Shown: positions 1-8,140 of the stretch, in pieces
Layout of the letters: every line of letters begins with the position of its first letter
How positions within the stretch are numbered: position 1 is the first letter of the stretch
DNA from: Pantoea nemavictus
GTDB lineage: Bacteria; Pseudomonadota; Gammaproteobacteria; Enterobacterales; Enterobacteriaceae
Reading direction: 5' to 3'
Length of the DNA: 64,000 nucleotides
Assembly: GCF_037479095.1 (NCBI RefSeq)
Contig: NZ_JBBGZW010000001.1
Coordinates: 1,984,001 to 2,048,000 of the forward strand
The notes under the pieces: generated by a model
Told to the model about the DNA's origin: nothing
Seen by the model: only the letters and a program-made list of their open reading frames with translations
The model's database searches: none
Made by a program: the position numbers and the translations under genes

Positions 1-663
1 GCCTTTTTGCTGACATTTTTTATCCGTGAAAAACGCCCGGAAGCCATGCCCACGGCTCAGCGCCTCTCTGCGGTGCGCGTTCAGCTACGCGATCCCTCGG
101 TGTGGTATCTCGGTGGGCTGTGTGCATTGGTGATGATGGTGCCGTTCGCCACGCGCGATACGCTAACGCCGTTGCTGGCAGAGGGTTTTGGTATGGCGGC
201 CGCCTCGCTGGCCACACTCAGCGGCATTCATCTGTTCTTCTATGCGCTGGCCACTGCGCTGTGCGCGCCCTTCTTCTATCGCGTGTTGGGCTTACGTAAT
301 ACCGCCATTATCGGCGGTGTCGTGCAAGGGGTGGTGGCGATCGCCATGCCATATGCACCCAATATCTGGCTGCTGTATGGCTTGCAGGCCCTGGCCGGAT
401 GCGCCTTCGGCATGATCTCTACTGTGCTGAATTCGCTGATTGTCACCCGCACGCCAGCCTGGCAGCAATCAACGCGCGTTGGCCTGTATCAAAGCATTTA
501 TTCTGCCGGGATTTTCTTTGGCCCGGTGTTGGTCGGCTACATCAAGTACTACTTTGCGATGCAGCAAGGTTTCATGGTGATTGGCATTATTTCCCTGCTG
601 TCGCTGCTGCTGGTGCGCCATGTCATGCAGATGGTGCATGCCCGTCCTATGGCGGAGGGCTAA
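1..663 (+). CDS. MFS transporter, C-terminal part (5' end outside window)
   Basis: The reading frame is open from the first base, so this is the last ~220 residues of a longer protein. About six hydrophobic segments are visible (for example residues ~35-50, 75-92, 98-115, 120-145, 160-180, 185-205), as expected for the second six-helix half of a major facilitator superfamily carrier. The substrate cannot be read from this half. The stop is followed 2 nt later by the start of a hydrolase, and aldolase and cupin genes follow on the same strand, so the carrier probably imports the compound this cluster degrades. That role is inference from context. Confidence 0.8.
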   Translation, partial: AFLLTFFIREKRPEAMPTAQRLSAVRVQLRDPSVWYLGGLCALVMMVPFATRDTLTPLLAEGFGMAAASLATLSGIHLFFYALATALCAPFFYRVLGLRNTAIIGGVVQGVVAIAMPYAPNIWLLYGLQALAGCAFGMISTVLNSLIVTRTPAWQQSTRVGLYQSIYSAGIFFGPVLVGYIKYYFAMQQGFMVIGIISLLSLLLVRHVMQMVHARPMAEG

Positions 664-665
664 CC

Positions 666-1382
666 ATGCAACTGCCTTTGGTGTTATTAGGCGGCACATT
701 ATGTGATGGCGCACTGTGGCAACCGCTTTGTCGCCATCTGCCGCAGCAACCGGTGATCATTCCCGAGATGGGAGGGGCCGAGAGTGCTGAACAGTTGGCG
801 GCGCAGCTGCTGGCCGATTTACCTGCACGCTTTCTACTGGCGGGGTTTTCGTTAGGCGCATTAGTGGCGCTGGAGATGCAAGCGCAAGCCGCAGCGCGCA
901 TCGCTGGCCTGGCGTTGCTGGCAGTCAATCCGCTGGCTGATGCGCCGCTAAATGCCGCGAACCGCATTGCCTTACTTTCTCATGCCGAGCAAGCCGGGAT
1001 GCAGCCAATTGTTGAACAAATGTGGCCGCGTTACGTCCATGCTTCGCGGCTAGCGGATCGCGCGCTGCTGCGCACGCTGGTTGAGATGGCTGAACGCACC
1101 AGCGTTGAGCGCTTTCGCCAGCAAACGGCAATCGCTATTCAACGTCGCGACCTGCGGCACACACTACTGTCGCTACATGCTCCGTTGCTGATCCTCAACG
1201 GCGACAGCGACGCCATCTGCACACCTGAACATCATCGTCTGCTCGTCAAGGCCGCACCCGCGGCCCGACACATCACCCTTGAGCAGTGCGGACACTTTCT
1301 GCTGCTGGAGCGGCCGCAGGCCTGTGCCAGCGCGCTGCAAACCTGGATTGAGGAGAGCGAATTATGCGTATCAACCCTTTAA
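666..1382 (+). CDS. alpha/beta-fold hydrolase
   Basis: A 238-residue single-domain alpha/beta hydrolase. The nucleophile elbow GFSLGA (~residue 60) supplies the Ser, GDSDAIC (~190) the Asp, and CGHFLLLE (~215) the His, so the triad looks complete. The ATG at 666 is chosen because GGAGGG lies 7 nt upstream; the open frame continues upstream through the MFS gene without homology. The 3' end overlaps the aldolase gene by 19 nt, indicating one transcript. Neighbours suggest it cleaves an ester or a C-C bond in a catabolic intermediate, but the substrate is unknown. Confidence 0.85.
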   Translation: MQLPLVLLGGTLCDGALWQPLCRHLPQQPVIIPEMGGAESAEQLAAQLLADLPARFLLAGFSLGALVALEMQAQAAARIAGLALLAVNPLADAPLNAANRIALLSHAEQAGMQPIVEQMWPRYVHASRLADRALLRTLVEMAERTSVERFRQQTAIAIQRRDLRHTLLSLHAPLLILNGDSDAICTPEHHRLLVKAAPAARHITLEQCGHFLLLERPQACASALQTWIEESELCVSTL

Positions 1383-2146
1383 AACAACGACATGAGCCGA
1401 TCATTAATGGCTGGCTGGCGATTCCCAGCAGCTACAGCGCTGAGATAGCCGGGCATCAGGGCTACGACGCAGTAACCGTTGACCTGCAACATGGCCTGAT
1501 AGATTTTGCCGCCGCGCTCACTATGTTGCAGGCGCTTTCATCTACGCCCACTACGCCGCTGGTGCGCGTTTCGCACAACGAACCGGCACAAATCATGCGC
1601 ATGCTGGATGCCGGAGCCTACGGCATTATCTGCCCGATGATTAACGATGCCGCCGAGGCGCAGCAGTTTGTCGACGCCTGTCGCTATGCGCCGCAAGGTT
1701 CGCGCTCATTTGGCCCGGCACGTGCGCTGCTATACGGCGGCAAAGATTATCCACAGCACGCCAACCAGCAAATTTTGACGCTGGCGATGATCGAAACCCA
1801 CGCCGGGCTGGCCAATCTGGATGCCATTCTCGACGTTGACGGGCTGGATGGCGTGTTTATCGGTCCAAACGATCTCTCTCTGACGCTTACCGGCCAGGCC
1901 AGCGCCGAATCGCAACATCCTGAGATGCTGAATGCTATCGAACGCGTACTTAGCCGCACTCGCGCCTGCCATAAGCTGGCCGGGATTTTTTGTACCAGCG
2001 GAGAAGCCGCCGCACAGCGTATTGCGCAGGGCTTTCAACTGGTGACACCCGCTAACGATGTAATGCAACTCACCCATGCAGCACGCCATGCCGTTGCTAC
2101 CGCGCGTGGTGAGGTGATGCCGGTACGTTCCGGTTCTGGTTACTAA
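1364..2146 (+). CDS. HpcH/HpaI-family class II aldolase
   Basis: 260 residues. Members of this family are metal-dependent aldolases that split 4-hydroxy-2-oxo acids into pyruvate and an aldehyde. Family signatures are visible: VDLQHGLID (~40), RVSHNE (~67), MLDAGAYGIICPMIND (~78-93, substrate and metal region), MIETHAGL with the metal-binding Glu (~142) and DGVFIGPNDLSLT (~162-174). A good Shine-Dalgarno (GGAGAG) precedes the ATG by 6 nt, and the start lies inside the end of the hydrolase gene. The specific substrate (4-hydroxy-2-oxoheptanedioate, 2-keto-3-deoxyrhamnonate or another) cannot be decided from sequence alone. Confidence 0.9.
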   Translation: MRINPLKQRHEPIINGWLAIPSSYSAEIAGHQGYDAVTVDLQHGLIDFAAALTMLQALSSTPTTPLVRVSHNEPAQIMRMLDAGAYGIICPMINDAAEAQQFVDACRYAPQGSRSFGPARALLYGGKDYPQHANQQILTLAMIETHAGLANLDAILDVDGLDGVFIGPNDLSLTLTGQASAESQHPEMLNAIERVLSRTRACHKLAGIFCTSGEAAAQRIAQGFQLVTPANDVMQLTHAARHAVATARGEVMPVRSGSGY

Positions 2147-2156
2147 GGAGAAGATG

Positions 2157-3326
2157 ATGAAACAGCAAACGTTGTCTAAAGAAGCAGCACGTGCGCGCCT
2201 GATTGCGCCAGAAGATATGGTGTCGTGCAATTTGGCGTTTATCGACTGCAAACTGCCGGGATCGCATCTGAAGCAGAATTATTCGTTTATCGGGCCGGGC
2301 GTCACACAGTCGTCTGAGCAGGTTATTAATATTCCCGAAGCACACGGTTTTAATATTGGCGCCGCAGCCATGCCGAAAGGTGTTACCAACAATCTGCATC
2401 TGCATTTCACCGCCGAAGTGTTCCTGATCCATGAAGGCCGCTGGCGTTTTCGCTGGGGCAACAAAGGTGAAGAGTCACTGGAGCTTGAAGCGCCGGCGAT
2501 TGTTAGCCTGCCGACTTGGATTTTCCGCGGGTTCACCAACGTTTCAGCCACCGATACCGATGGTTGGGTATTTACCGTACTCGGAGGTGATAATACCGGC
2601 GGTATTATCTGGCATCCCGATGTGATGTCGGCTGCGGCGGAATATGGACTCTATCTCAGCCCCAATAACATGCTTATCGATACCTCAACCGGCGCGGCAA
2701 TTCCCGATGTCGCTGAACGTATGCCGCCGCTGCCCGATGCAGAGATGGCAAAGCTCGATCACTTCTCACCGCAGCAAATGGCGCAATTTGCCGTTACTGG
2801 CGAGCAGCGCGCGTGGAGCGAGTGCGCATTGTTGGATGCGATGTTGCCTGATCACGGCGCGCGTTTGGCACCCGTTATCGGCTACGGCATCAGCCAGGAT
2901 CGTCAGGTCACTCCGCCGATAAGTTCGCCACATGGCTTCTCCGTAGAGTGGCTGGCGCTACCCAAGAAGGGCGAAATGGGCTTACACCGCTGTGAACAGG
3001 TGCAAGTGTTGATGGTGTTTAAGGGCACGCTTAGCGTCACGTTCAACCGTGATGGCGAAGAAGTCACTATTACCGCGCCAGAACGTTCGGTGGTTTCCGT
3101 GCCAGCAGGCAGCTGGCGTCGCTATCAAGCACAAAATGATGATTGCGAAGTGGTGATCACCACCGCAGGTGACGAACGGAAAAAGCTGGAGTGGGATAAA
3201 GCGATTGTCGATGCCGCAACAGAGCTGGGCTGGGGGCTCGATCCAGATGGCTATCTGGTACGTTTGGCGCTGTTACCGCTGGTGGCACAGCGGGCTGGCC
3301 GAAGACTGGCCACGCAGGAAGCATAA
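2157..3326 (+). CDS. two-cupin (bicupin) protein
   Basis: 389 residues with two cupin barrels. The first (~60-150) carries HLHFTAEVFLIHEG, a good cupin motif 1 (HxH-x3-E-x5-G), but its motif 2 has Arg-Gly (WIFRGFTN) where the third His is usual. The second barrel (~250-350) has HRCEQVQVLMVFKG, lacking HxH, so it is probably structural. Two ATGs are in tandem (2154 and 2157); AGGAG at 2146-2150 sits 3 nt from the first and 6 nt from the second, favouring 2157. It lies 7 nt or more after the aldolase stop and is probably the last gene of the operon. It could be a dioxygenase or an isomerase; activity is not assignable. Confidence 0.8.
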   Translation: MKQQTLSKEAARARLIAPEDMVSCNLAFIDCKLPGSHLKQNYSFIGPGVTQSSEQVINIPEAHGFNIGAAAMPKGVTNNLHLHFTAEVFLIHEGRWRFRWGNKGEESLELEAPAIVSLPTWIFRGFTNVSATDTDGWVFTVLGGDNTGGIIWHPDVMSAAAEYGLYLSPNNMLIDTSTGAAIPDVAERMPPLPDAEMAKLDHFSPQQMAQFAVTGEQRAWSECALLDAMLPDHGARLAPVIGYGISQDRQVTPPISSPHGFSVEWLALPKKGEMGLHRCEQVQVLMVFKGTLSVTFNRDGEEVTITAPERSVVSVPAGSWRRYQAQNDDCEVVITTAGDERKKLEWDKAIVDAATELGWGLDPDGYLVRLALLPLVAQRAGRRLATQEA

Positions 3327-3332
3327 AAGACC

Positions 3333-3358
3333 AACGGCCAGCATAAGCGCTGGCCGTT
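3333..3358. terminator. bidirectional terminator, bicupin gene / sbp
   Basis: A perfect 10-bp stem (AACGGCCAGC at 3333-3342 with GCTGGCCGTT at 3349-3358) with a 6-nt loop lies between two convergent genes. A short T-rich stretch follows on either strand, so it can serve both the upstream catabolic operon and sbp. Confidence 0.85.
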
Positions 3359-3368
3359 TCTTGATGCC

Positions 3369-4358
3369 TTAAGGTTTCATCACCTGATCATAGCTGCCGC
3401 CATCGGCAAAGTGGGTTTTCTGGGCTTGCGTCCAGCCACCAAACTTGCTGTCGATCGTGAACAGTTTCACCGGCGCGAATTTATCAGCAAACTTCTTCGC
3501 CACGGCTTCATCACGCGGACGGTAGAAATTCTCGGCGGCGATGGTCTGGCCTTCCGGTGAGTAGAGATACTTGAGGTAATCTTCGGCCACTTTACGCGTG
3601 CCCTGCTCATCAACCACTTTATCCACCACCGAAACCGTTGGCTCGGCCAGAATCGATTCGCTCGGCGTAACGATTTCAAACTTGTCTTTACCCAGCTTAT
3701 CGACCGCCAGATACGCTTCGTTTTCCCACGCAATCAGCACGTCACCAATGCCACGCTCAACGAAGGTATTGGTTGCGCCGCGTGCGCCTGAATCCTGTAC
3801 TTCAACATTCTTAAACAGCGATTTCACGTAAGCCTGTGCTTTGGCCTGATCGCCATGGTTCTGATCCAGCGCCCAACCCCAGGCAGCCAAATAGTTCCAG
3901 CGTGCGCCGCCCGACGTTTTTGGGTTTGGTGTGATGACAGAAACACCCGGTTTGATCAGATCTGGCCAATCATGAATGCCTTTCGGGTTGCCTTTGCGTA
4001 CCAGGAACACGATGGTCGAGGTGTATGGTGCAGAGTTGTCTGGCAGGCGTTTGATCCAATCTTTATTGATACGACCACGGTCAGCAATAGCATCTACATC
4101 GGATTGCAGCGCCAGCGTAACCACATCAGCACGAATGCCATTGATCACGGAAGTCGCTTGTTTACCCGATCCGCCGTGCGACTGGCGAATCACTACGTTG
4201 TCGCCGGTTTCCTGCTTGTAGTGGGCGCTAAATGCTTTGTTGTACTGCTCGTACAGCTCACGGGTGGGATCGTAAGAGACGTTTAACAGCTGAATATCCT
4301 TTGCCAGAACACTGGTTGAAGCCAGTAACAGGGTGACACCAATACTCCACTTATTCAT
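3369..4358 (-). CDS. sbp: periplasmic sulfate-binding protein
   Basis: 329 residues. It captures sulfate (and thiosulfate) in the periplasm and delivers it to the CysTWA ABC transporter. The N-terminus is a signal peptide ending TSVLA-KD. The mature protein has the family features [21 protein letters not shown] and SGGARWNY, the last two being anion-binding loops. The start is the ATG at 4358, with GGAGAG upstream; a longer in-frame extension (to 4400) lacks a signal-peptide fit. It lies next to pfkA as in E. coli. Regulation by CysB is known for the family, but I did not identify a site here. Confidence 0.97.
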   Translation of the reverse strand: MNKWSIGVTLLLASTSVLAKDIQLLNVSYDPTRELYEQYNKAFSAHYKQETGDNVVIRQSHGGSGKQATSVINGIRADVVTLALQSDVDAIADRGRINKDWIKRLPDNSAPYTSTIVFLVRKGNPKGIHDWPDLIKPGVSVITPNPKTSGGARWNYLAAWGWALDQNHGDQAKAQAYVKSLFKNVEVQDSGARGATNTFVERGIGDVLIAWENEAYLAVDKLGKDKFEIVTPSESILAEPTVSVVDKVVDEQGTRKVAEDYLKYLYSPEGQTIAAENFYRPRDEAVAKKFADKFAPVKLFTIDSKFGGWTQAQKTHFADGGSYDQVMKP

Positions 4359-4463
4359 TGCTTGCTCTCCCGAGGTCGTTATAGAACAAGACTGACACAA
4401 ACTTATCCATGGATTAAAGAATTAAAAATAAGCTGTTATAACCTTACGGAATATGAACAGGCA

Positions 4464-4492
4464 TAAAAAAGGCGCGAATCTCGTCGCGCCTT
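4464..4492 (-). terminator. pfkA terminator
   Basis: On the minus strand a 9-bp stem (AAGGCGCGA with TCGCGCCTT, plus-strand arms 4469-4477 and 4484-4492) with a 6-nt loop is followed by a run of T (A tract at 4465-4470 on the plus strand), just after the pfkA stop. Confidence 0.9.
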
Positions 4493-4503
4493 GATGATAA
4501 TGA

Positions 4504-5466
4504 TTAGTAGAGTTTTTTCGCGGTATCCAGCCAGTCGCGTTTAAATGGACGCTTCATGTTTTCAATCGCGTCGATGATGTCGTGATGCACCATCTTCTCG
4601 TTCTGAATACCGACGCAGCGGCCGCCATAACCCTGCAGCAGCAGTTCAATAGAGTATGAACCCATGCGTGACGCCAGGATGCGGTCATATGCACAAGGAG
4701 CGCCACCACGCTGAATATGGCCGAGCACGGTCGCGCGCGTTTCGCGTTTGGTTTCAGCTTCGATGAAATGCGCTAAATCGTCGATATCACAGATGTGCTC
4801 GGTGATCGCCACAATGGCGTGCTTTTTACCTTTAGCAATGCCGGCTTTGATTTCAGAAACCAGCTCTTCACGCGTATAAGGAATCTCTGGCAGAACGATG
4901 AATTCACAACCACCCGCAATCGCTGCCGCCAGCGTCAAATCACCGCAATAACGGCCCATCACTTCGACGATAGAAATACGCTGGTGTGAAGATGAGGTGT
5001 CGCGCAGACGGTCAATAGCTTCAACCACCGTTTCCAGCGCTGTGAAGTAGCCGATGGTGTAATCAGTGCCCGCTACGTCGTTATCGATGGTGCCCGGCAA
5101 GCCGATGCATGGGAAGCCCATTTCGGTCAGGCGCTTAGCACCCATATATGAACCATCCCCACCGATAACCACCAGCGCATCAATACCGCGCTTTTTCATG
5201 TTATCAATCGCAGTCTGGCGCACTTCATCGTTACGGAATTCTGGGAAGCGCGCGGAGCCGAGGAAGGTGCCGCCGCGGTTGATCATGTCTGACACGCTAT
5301 AGCGGTCGAGGTTGATCATGCGATCTTCGTACAAACCCAGATAGCCGTCGTAAATACCAAAAACTTCCAGTCCTTCACTCAGCGCGGAACGTACAACTCC
5401 GCGAATGGCTGCGTTCATGCCTGGGGCGTCGCCGCCGCTGGTCAGTACTCCGATTTTTTTGATCAT
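4504..5466 (-). CDS. pfkA: ATP-dependent 6-phosphofructokinase
   Basis: 320 residues, the E. coli PfkA length. It phosphorylates fructose 6-phosphate to fructose 1,6-bisphosphate, the committed glycolytic step, as a cytosolic tetramer. The ATP site GGDAPG is at 11-16, GGDGSYMGA at ~102, and the catalytic GTIDND loop (Asp127 type) at ~124-129; MGRYCGDL contributes to substrate binding. The ATG at 5466 gives the conserved N-terminus [10 protein letters not shown]; a 7-residue longer frame exists but is not homologous. A Cra-type palindrome overlaps the promoter upstream. Confidence 0.98.
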   Translation of the reverse strand: MIKKIGVLTSGGDAPGMNAAIRGVVRSALSEGLEVFGIYDGYLGLYEDRMINLDRYSVSDMINRGGTFLGSARFPEFRNDEVRQTAIDNMKKRGIDALVVIGGDGSYMGAKRLTEMGFPCIGLPGTIDNDVAGTDYTIGYFTALETVVEAIDRLRDTSSSHQRISIVEVMGRYCGDLTLAAAIAGGCEFIVLPEIPYTREELVSEIKAGIAKGKKHAIVAITEHICDIDDLAHFIEAETKRETRATVLGHIQRGGAPCAYDRILASRMGSYSIELLLQGYGGRCVGIQNEKMVHHDIIDAIENMKRPFKRDWLDTAKKLY

Positions 5467-5558
5467 GACAACCTCTGGATTGTTCAAAACTAAGGATTAT
5501 TCCTGCCATGTGTCTGGCGTGGAGCAGCTCGCGATCGCATGGCTTAATAGTTGCAGAT

Positions 5559-5593
5559 AGTATATCAAAGGCTTGCTGCTGAATTGATTCAGG
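5559..5593 (-). promoter_or_regulatory. pfkA promoter -10 with overlapping Cra (FruR) operator
   Basis: On the minus strand CCTGAATCAATTCAGC (5593-5578) is a near-perfect palindrome with arms CTGAAT/ATTCAG. It matches the Cra consensus and, as I recall it, the E. coli pfkA operator. A TATACT -10 element lies at 5564-5559, so the palindrome covers the -35 area, consistent with Cra repression of glycolysis. The -35 hexamer itself is poor. Confidence 0.75.
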
Positions 5594-5673
5594 TCAGACA
5601 AGTTTTCGCTAATTTTTTACAGAGTTGTTAGCGTTACGTCACTTTCTTTGTGTAATTGCATGATTTTAAATCG

Positions 5674-6576
5674 CTAACCTTGAAAAAAGCCGTGTTGGTT
5701 ACTCGGCACAACTGAACAGGGATCTTGATGGATGATCACGTCTGAGCCGGGAAACTTCTTTAGTAATGCCTGCTCAATTTGATCGGCCACCTGATGCGCC
5801 TGCACTAAAGGTAACTGATCTTCCATCTCCAGATGCAGCTGGATAAAACGCGTGGGCCCCGATTGTCGCGTGCGTAACGCATGTGCACCGCGTACGCCCG
5901 GCCAGTTGCTCACCACGTTAATAATCTCCTGCGTTTCATGCTCGGGCAGTACGCGGTCTAACAGCGCTTGTACTGCGTCATAACCCATTCGTAACGCGTT
6001 ATAGAGAATATAAACACCGATGCCGAGCGCGAACAAAGCATCAGCCCGTACAAAACCATAGCTGCTTAAACCGAGTGCGACCAATATTGCACCGTTCATT
6101 ACCACATCAGATTGATAGTGCAGCATGTCAGCCCGAATCGCCTGGCTGCGTGTACGACGCACCACCCAGCGCTGAAAAGCGACCAATGTCAAAGTGGAAA
6201 ACAACGCAATGACCGTCACGACGATACCTACCAGCGGCGCATTTAACGTTTCAGGTGACGCCAAATGCTGAATGCCGGTAAGAAACAGAAACAGCGCCGA
6301 GCCTGAAATAAACATGCTCTGTGCCAGCGCGGCCAGTGATTCCGCTTTACCGTGCCCAAAGGTGTGATCGTCATCGGCAGGCTGCAGTGAATATCGCACC
6401 ACCAGCAAGTTGGTAAGAGAAGCCGCGATATCCACCAAAGAATCCACTAGCGCCGCCAACATACTGACCGAACCGGTATGCCACCAGGCAAAAATTTTCA
6501 CAATCAACAGCAATGTGGCCAGCGTGGTTGCCGCCAGCGCCGCCCGATTGACTAATTTTGCATAGGAAGAATCCAT
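5674..6576 (-). CDS. fieF: cation-efflux pump FieF (iron/zinc CDF transporter)
   Basis: 300 residues. A cation diffusion facilitator in the inner membrane that exports Fe(II)/Zn(II) by proton antiport. Six transmembrane helices are followed by a cytoplasmic C-terminal domain (~210-300). The transport-site residues known from E. coli YiiP are conserved at the same numbers: Asp45 and Asp49 in VDSLVD, and the His153/Asp157 pair in [14 protein letters not shown] and the domain-swap C-terminal His/Asp residues (IHLEMED, IIHQDP) are present. The ATG at 6576 gives the E. coli-like start; an 8-residue longer frame is possible. It lies between cpxP and pfkA as in E. coli. Confidence 0.97.
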   Translation of the reverse strand: MDSSYAKLVNRAALAATTLATLLLIVKIFAWWHTGSVSMLAALVDSLVDIAASLTNLLVVRYSLQPADDDHTFGHGKAESLAALAQSMFISGSALFLFLTGIQHLASPETLNAPLVGIVVTVIALFSTLTLVAFQRWVVRRTRSQAIRADMLHYQSDVVMNGAILVALGLSSYGFVRADALFALGIGVYILYNALRMGYDAVQALLDRVLPEHETQEIINVVSNWPGVRGAHALRTRQSGPTRFIQLHLEMEDQLPLVQAHQVADQIEQALLKKFPGSDVIIHQDPCSVVPSNQHGFFQG

Positions 6577-6707
6577 GCTATGCCTCGCCGGGTCGCACAT
6601 AGCAAAGGTGCGGCCATTTAATCCTAAGATGGCTAAAGTTTATCATCGGCAGAAGTGTGCTGCGTGGTTGAATTTTAAGGCAATGATGTTAGAGAGAAAT
6701 GACAGAC

Positions 6708-6734
6708 AAAAAAAACCCCGCCATCATGGCGGGG
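6708..6734 (-). terminator. cpxP/CpxQ intrinsic terminator
   Basis: Seven-bp stem CCCCGCC/GGCGGGG (plus-strand arms 6716-6722 and 6728-6734) with a 5-nt loop, followed on the minus strand by eight T residues (A run 6708-6715). Confidence 0.92.
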
Positions 6735-6765
6735 AAGACAGGGATGGTGTCTATGGCAAGGAAAA
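6708..6765 (-). ncRNA. cpxQ: CpxQ sRNA (cpxP 3' UTR)
   Basis: The cpxP 3' UTR on the minus strand begins TTTTCCTTGCCATAGACACC at 6765 and ends in a GC-rich hairpin plus T8 tail at 6708. This matches, from memory, the RNase E-generated CpxQ of E. coli and Salmonella, an Hfq-dependent sRNA that represses inner-membrane protein mRNAs during envelope stress. The seed region is preserved while the terminator stem differs (CCCCGCC/GGCGGGG), the pattern expected for a functional RNA. End points are set by homology, not by mapping. Confidence 0.8.
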
Positions 6766-6778
6766 CAGGGATACTATG

Positions 6779-7291
6779 TTACTGGTTACTGCTGGTACTA
6801 CTCACTGCTTGCAGCGGTGATGATGGCTGCAATCCTGAGAGCCGACGCACTTCAGCGAGTCGTCGCTCATAATTCTTCTGCAATGTCGCTTGCTGTGCAG
6901 GCGTTAGCAGGTGGTACATCTGATTACGAACCCGAGCCATCTCGACTTGCTGCTCTACCGCTGCGCGGGCTTGTTTCTCTGCCTGCTGTCGAATAGCCGA
7001 TTCGTTAAATTTGTCTGCAATGACAAGGTCATGCATAGTTTCTATGTCTTGAACGCTGATTGTTGGGCGCTCATGGCGCGCTTGCTGCATCAGGTCTCGC
7101 ATCTGTTGCCGCTGCTGTTCAGTCAGCTCAATGCCGTCGAACATGTAGCTTTGCGGATTTTGCGTCATACTGCCTGTCGTCAATCCGCTGTTCGGATGCA
7201 TCTCGTCAATCGTCGTCGTGTCTGCTGCTTCGGCGCTGGCCTGACTGAGAACCATCGCTGAGGCAATGACGACGGCGGTTAAGTAGCGCAT
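6779..7291 (-). CDS. cpxP: periplasmic Cpx pathway inhibitor/chaperone CpxP
   Basis: 170 residues. CpxP binds the periplasmic sensor of CpxA to keep the pathway off, and escorts misfolded pilins to DegP. A signal peptide is visible (MRYLTAVVIASAMVLSQASA), followed by a helical protein with the two family LTxxQ motifs: LTEQQ (~57) and LTPAQ (~130). The ATG at 7291 is preferred over a longer frame because it begins the signal peptide. It is divergent from cpxRA across a perfect CpxR box. The C-terminus is Ser-rich and longer than the conserved core. Confidence 0.93.
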   Translation of the reverse strand: MRYLTAVVIASAMVLSQASAEAADTTTIDEMHPNSGLTTGSMTQNPQSYMFDGIELTEQQRQQMRDLMQQARHERPTISVQDIETMHDLVIADKFNESAIRQQAEKQARAAVEQQVEMARVRNQMYHLLTPAQQATLQKNYERRLAEVRRLSGLQPSSPLQAVSSTSSNQ

Positions 7292-7371
7292 CGTTAACTC
7301 CCAGTTCGTTCCGTTTTGCGATTCAACGAGAGCCAGTGTACGGCGATGGCTGCAAACATCCGTCAGGGGGT

Positions 7372-7386
7372 GTAAAACTACGTAAA
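7372..7386. promoter_or_regulatory. CpxR-P binding box
   Basis: GTAAA-ACTAC-GTAAA is an exact match to the CpxR consensus GTAAA-N5-GTAAA. It sits in the 150-bp gap between divergent cpxP (start 7291) and cpxR (start 7442), so one site can activate cpxP and autoregulate cpxRA. Confidence 0.92.
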
Positions 7387-7441
7387 GCGTTGGATTGCAA
7401 GTCAAGGAACACGGTATTTTGCCTGCGGAGGGCAATAAAAA

Positions 7442-8140
7442 ATGAATAAAATCCTGTTGGTTGATGATGACCGCGAATTAACTTCGCTGCTTAAAGAACT
7501 GCTTGAGATGGAAGGTTTTGAGGTGATTGTGGCAAGCGATGGTGAGCAGGCTCTCAACCTGTTAGACAACACCGTAGACTTGCTATTGCTTGATGTGATG
7601 ATGCCGAAGAAGAACGGTATCGACACTTTGAAAGAACTACGCCAACAGCACCAAACTCCAGTCATTATGCTGACTGCACGTGGCAGCGAACTGGATCGCG
7701 TTCTCGGCCTTGAACTGGGCGCGGACGACTATCTGCCTAAACCGTTTAACGATCGCGAACTGGTGGCGCGTATCCGTGCCATTTTGCGCCGTTCAAACTG
7801 GAGCGAGCAGCAACAGCAGCACGATAACAGCTCACCGACGTTAGAAGTTGACTGCTTGCGCCTGAATCCAGGCCGTCAGGAAGCCAGCTTCGATAGCGAA
7901 ACGCTGGATCTCACCGGCACCGAATTCACCCTACTCTATTTGCTGGCACAGCATCTGGGTCAGGTGGTTTCGCGTGAGCACCTAAGTCAGGAAGTGTTAG
8001 GTAAACGCTTGACACCTTTTGACCGTGCTATCGATATGCACATCTCTAACCTGCGTCGTAAATTGCCGGAACGTCGTGATGGTCACCCGTGGTTTAAAAC
8101 CCTGCGCGGACGCGGCTATCTGATGGTTTCGGCATCATGA
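7442..8140 (+). CDS. cpxR: response regulator CpxR
   Basis: 232 residues, OmpR/PhoB type. The receiver domain (1-~120) has the acidic pocket DDD at 8-10, phospho-acceptor Asp51 in LLLLDVMMP, and the Thr and Lys of MLTAR and YLPKPF. A winged-helix DNA-binding domain follows (~135-232, ending RGRGYLM). Phosphorylated CpxR binds GTAAA repeats to induce envelope-quality-control genes. The stop overlaps the cpxA start (ATGA), giving translational coupling. Confidence 0.98.
   Translation: MNKILLVDDDRELTSLLKELLEMEGFEVIVASDGEQALNLLDNTVDLLLLDVMMPKKNGIDTLKELRQQHQTPVIMLTARGSELDRVLGLELGADDYLPKPFNDRELVARIRAILRRSNWSEQQQQHDNSSPTLEVDCLRLNPGRQEASFDSETLDLTGTEFTLLYLLAQHLGQVVSREHLSQEVLGKRLTPFDRAIDMHISNLRRKLPERRDGHPWFKTLRGRGYLMVSAS

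Noticed and set aside
1730-2251. 173-codon minus-strand frame opposite the HpcH/HpaI aldolase
   Set aside because: The aldolase motifs on the plus strand are clear; the antisense frame is a by-product of high GC content at third positions.
3598-4286. Long plus-strand open frames antisense to sbp
   Set aside because: They mirror the codon pattern of sbp, have no ribosome site and no recognisable domain.
6911-7261. 116-codon plus-strand frame antisense to cpxP
   Set aside because: It lies wholly opposite a well-supported signal-peptide protein and has no family resemblance.
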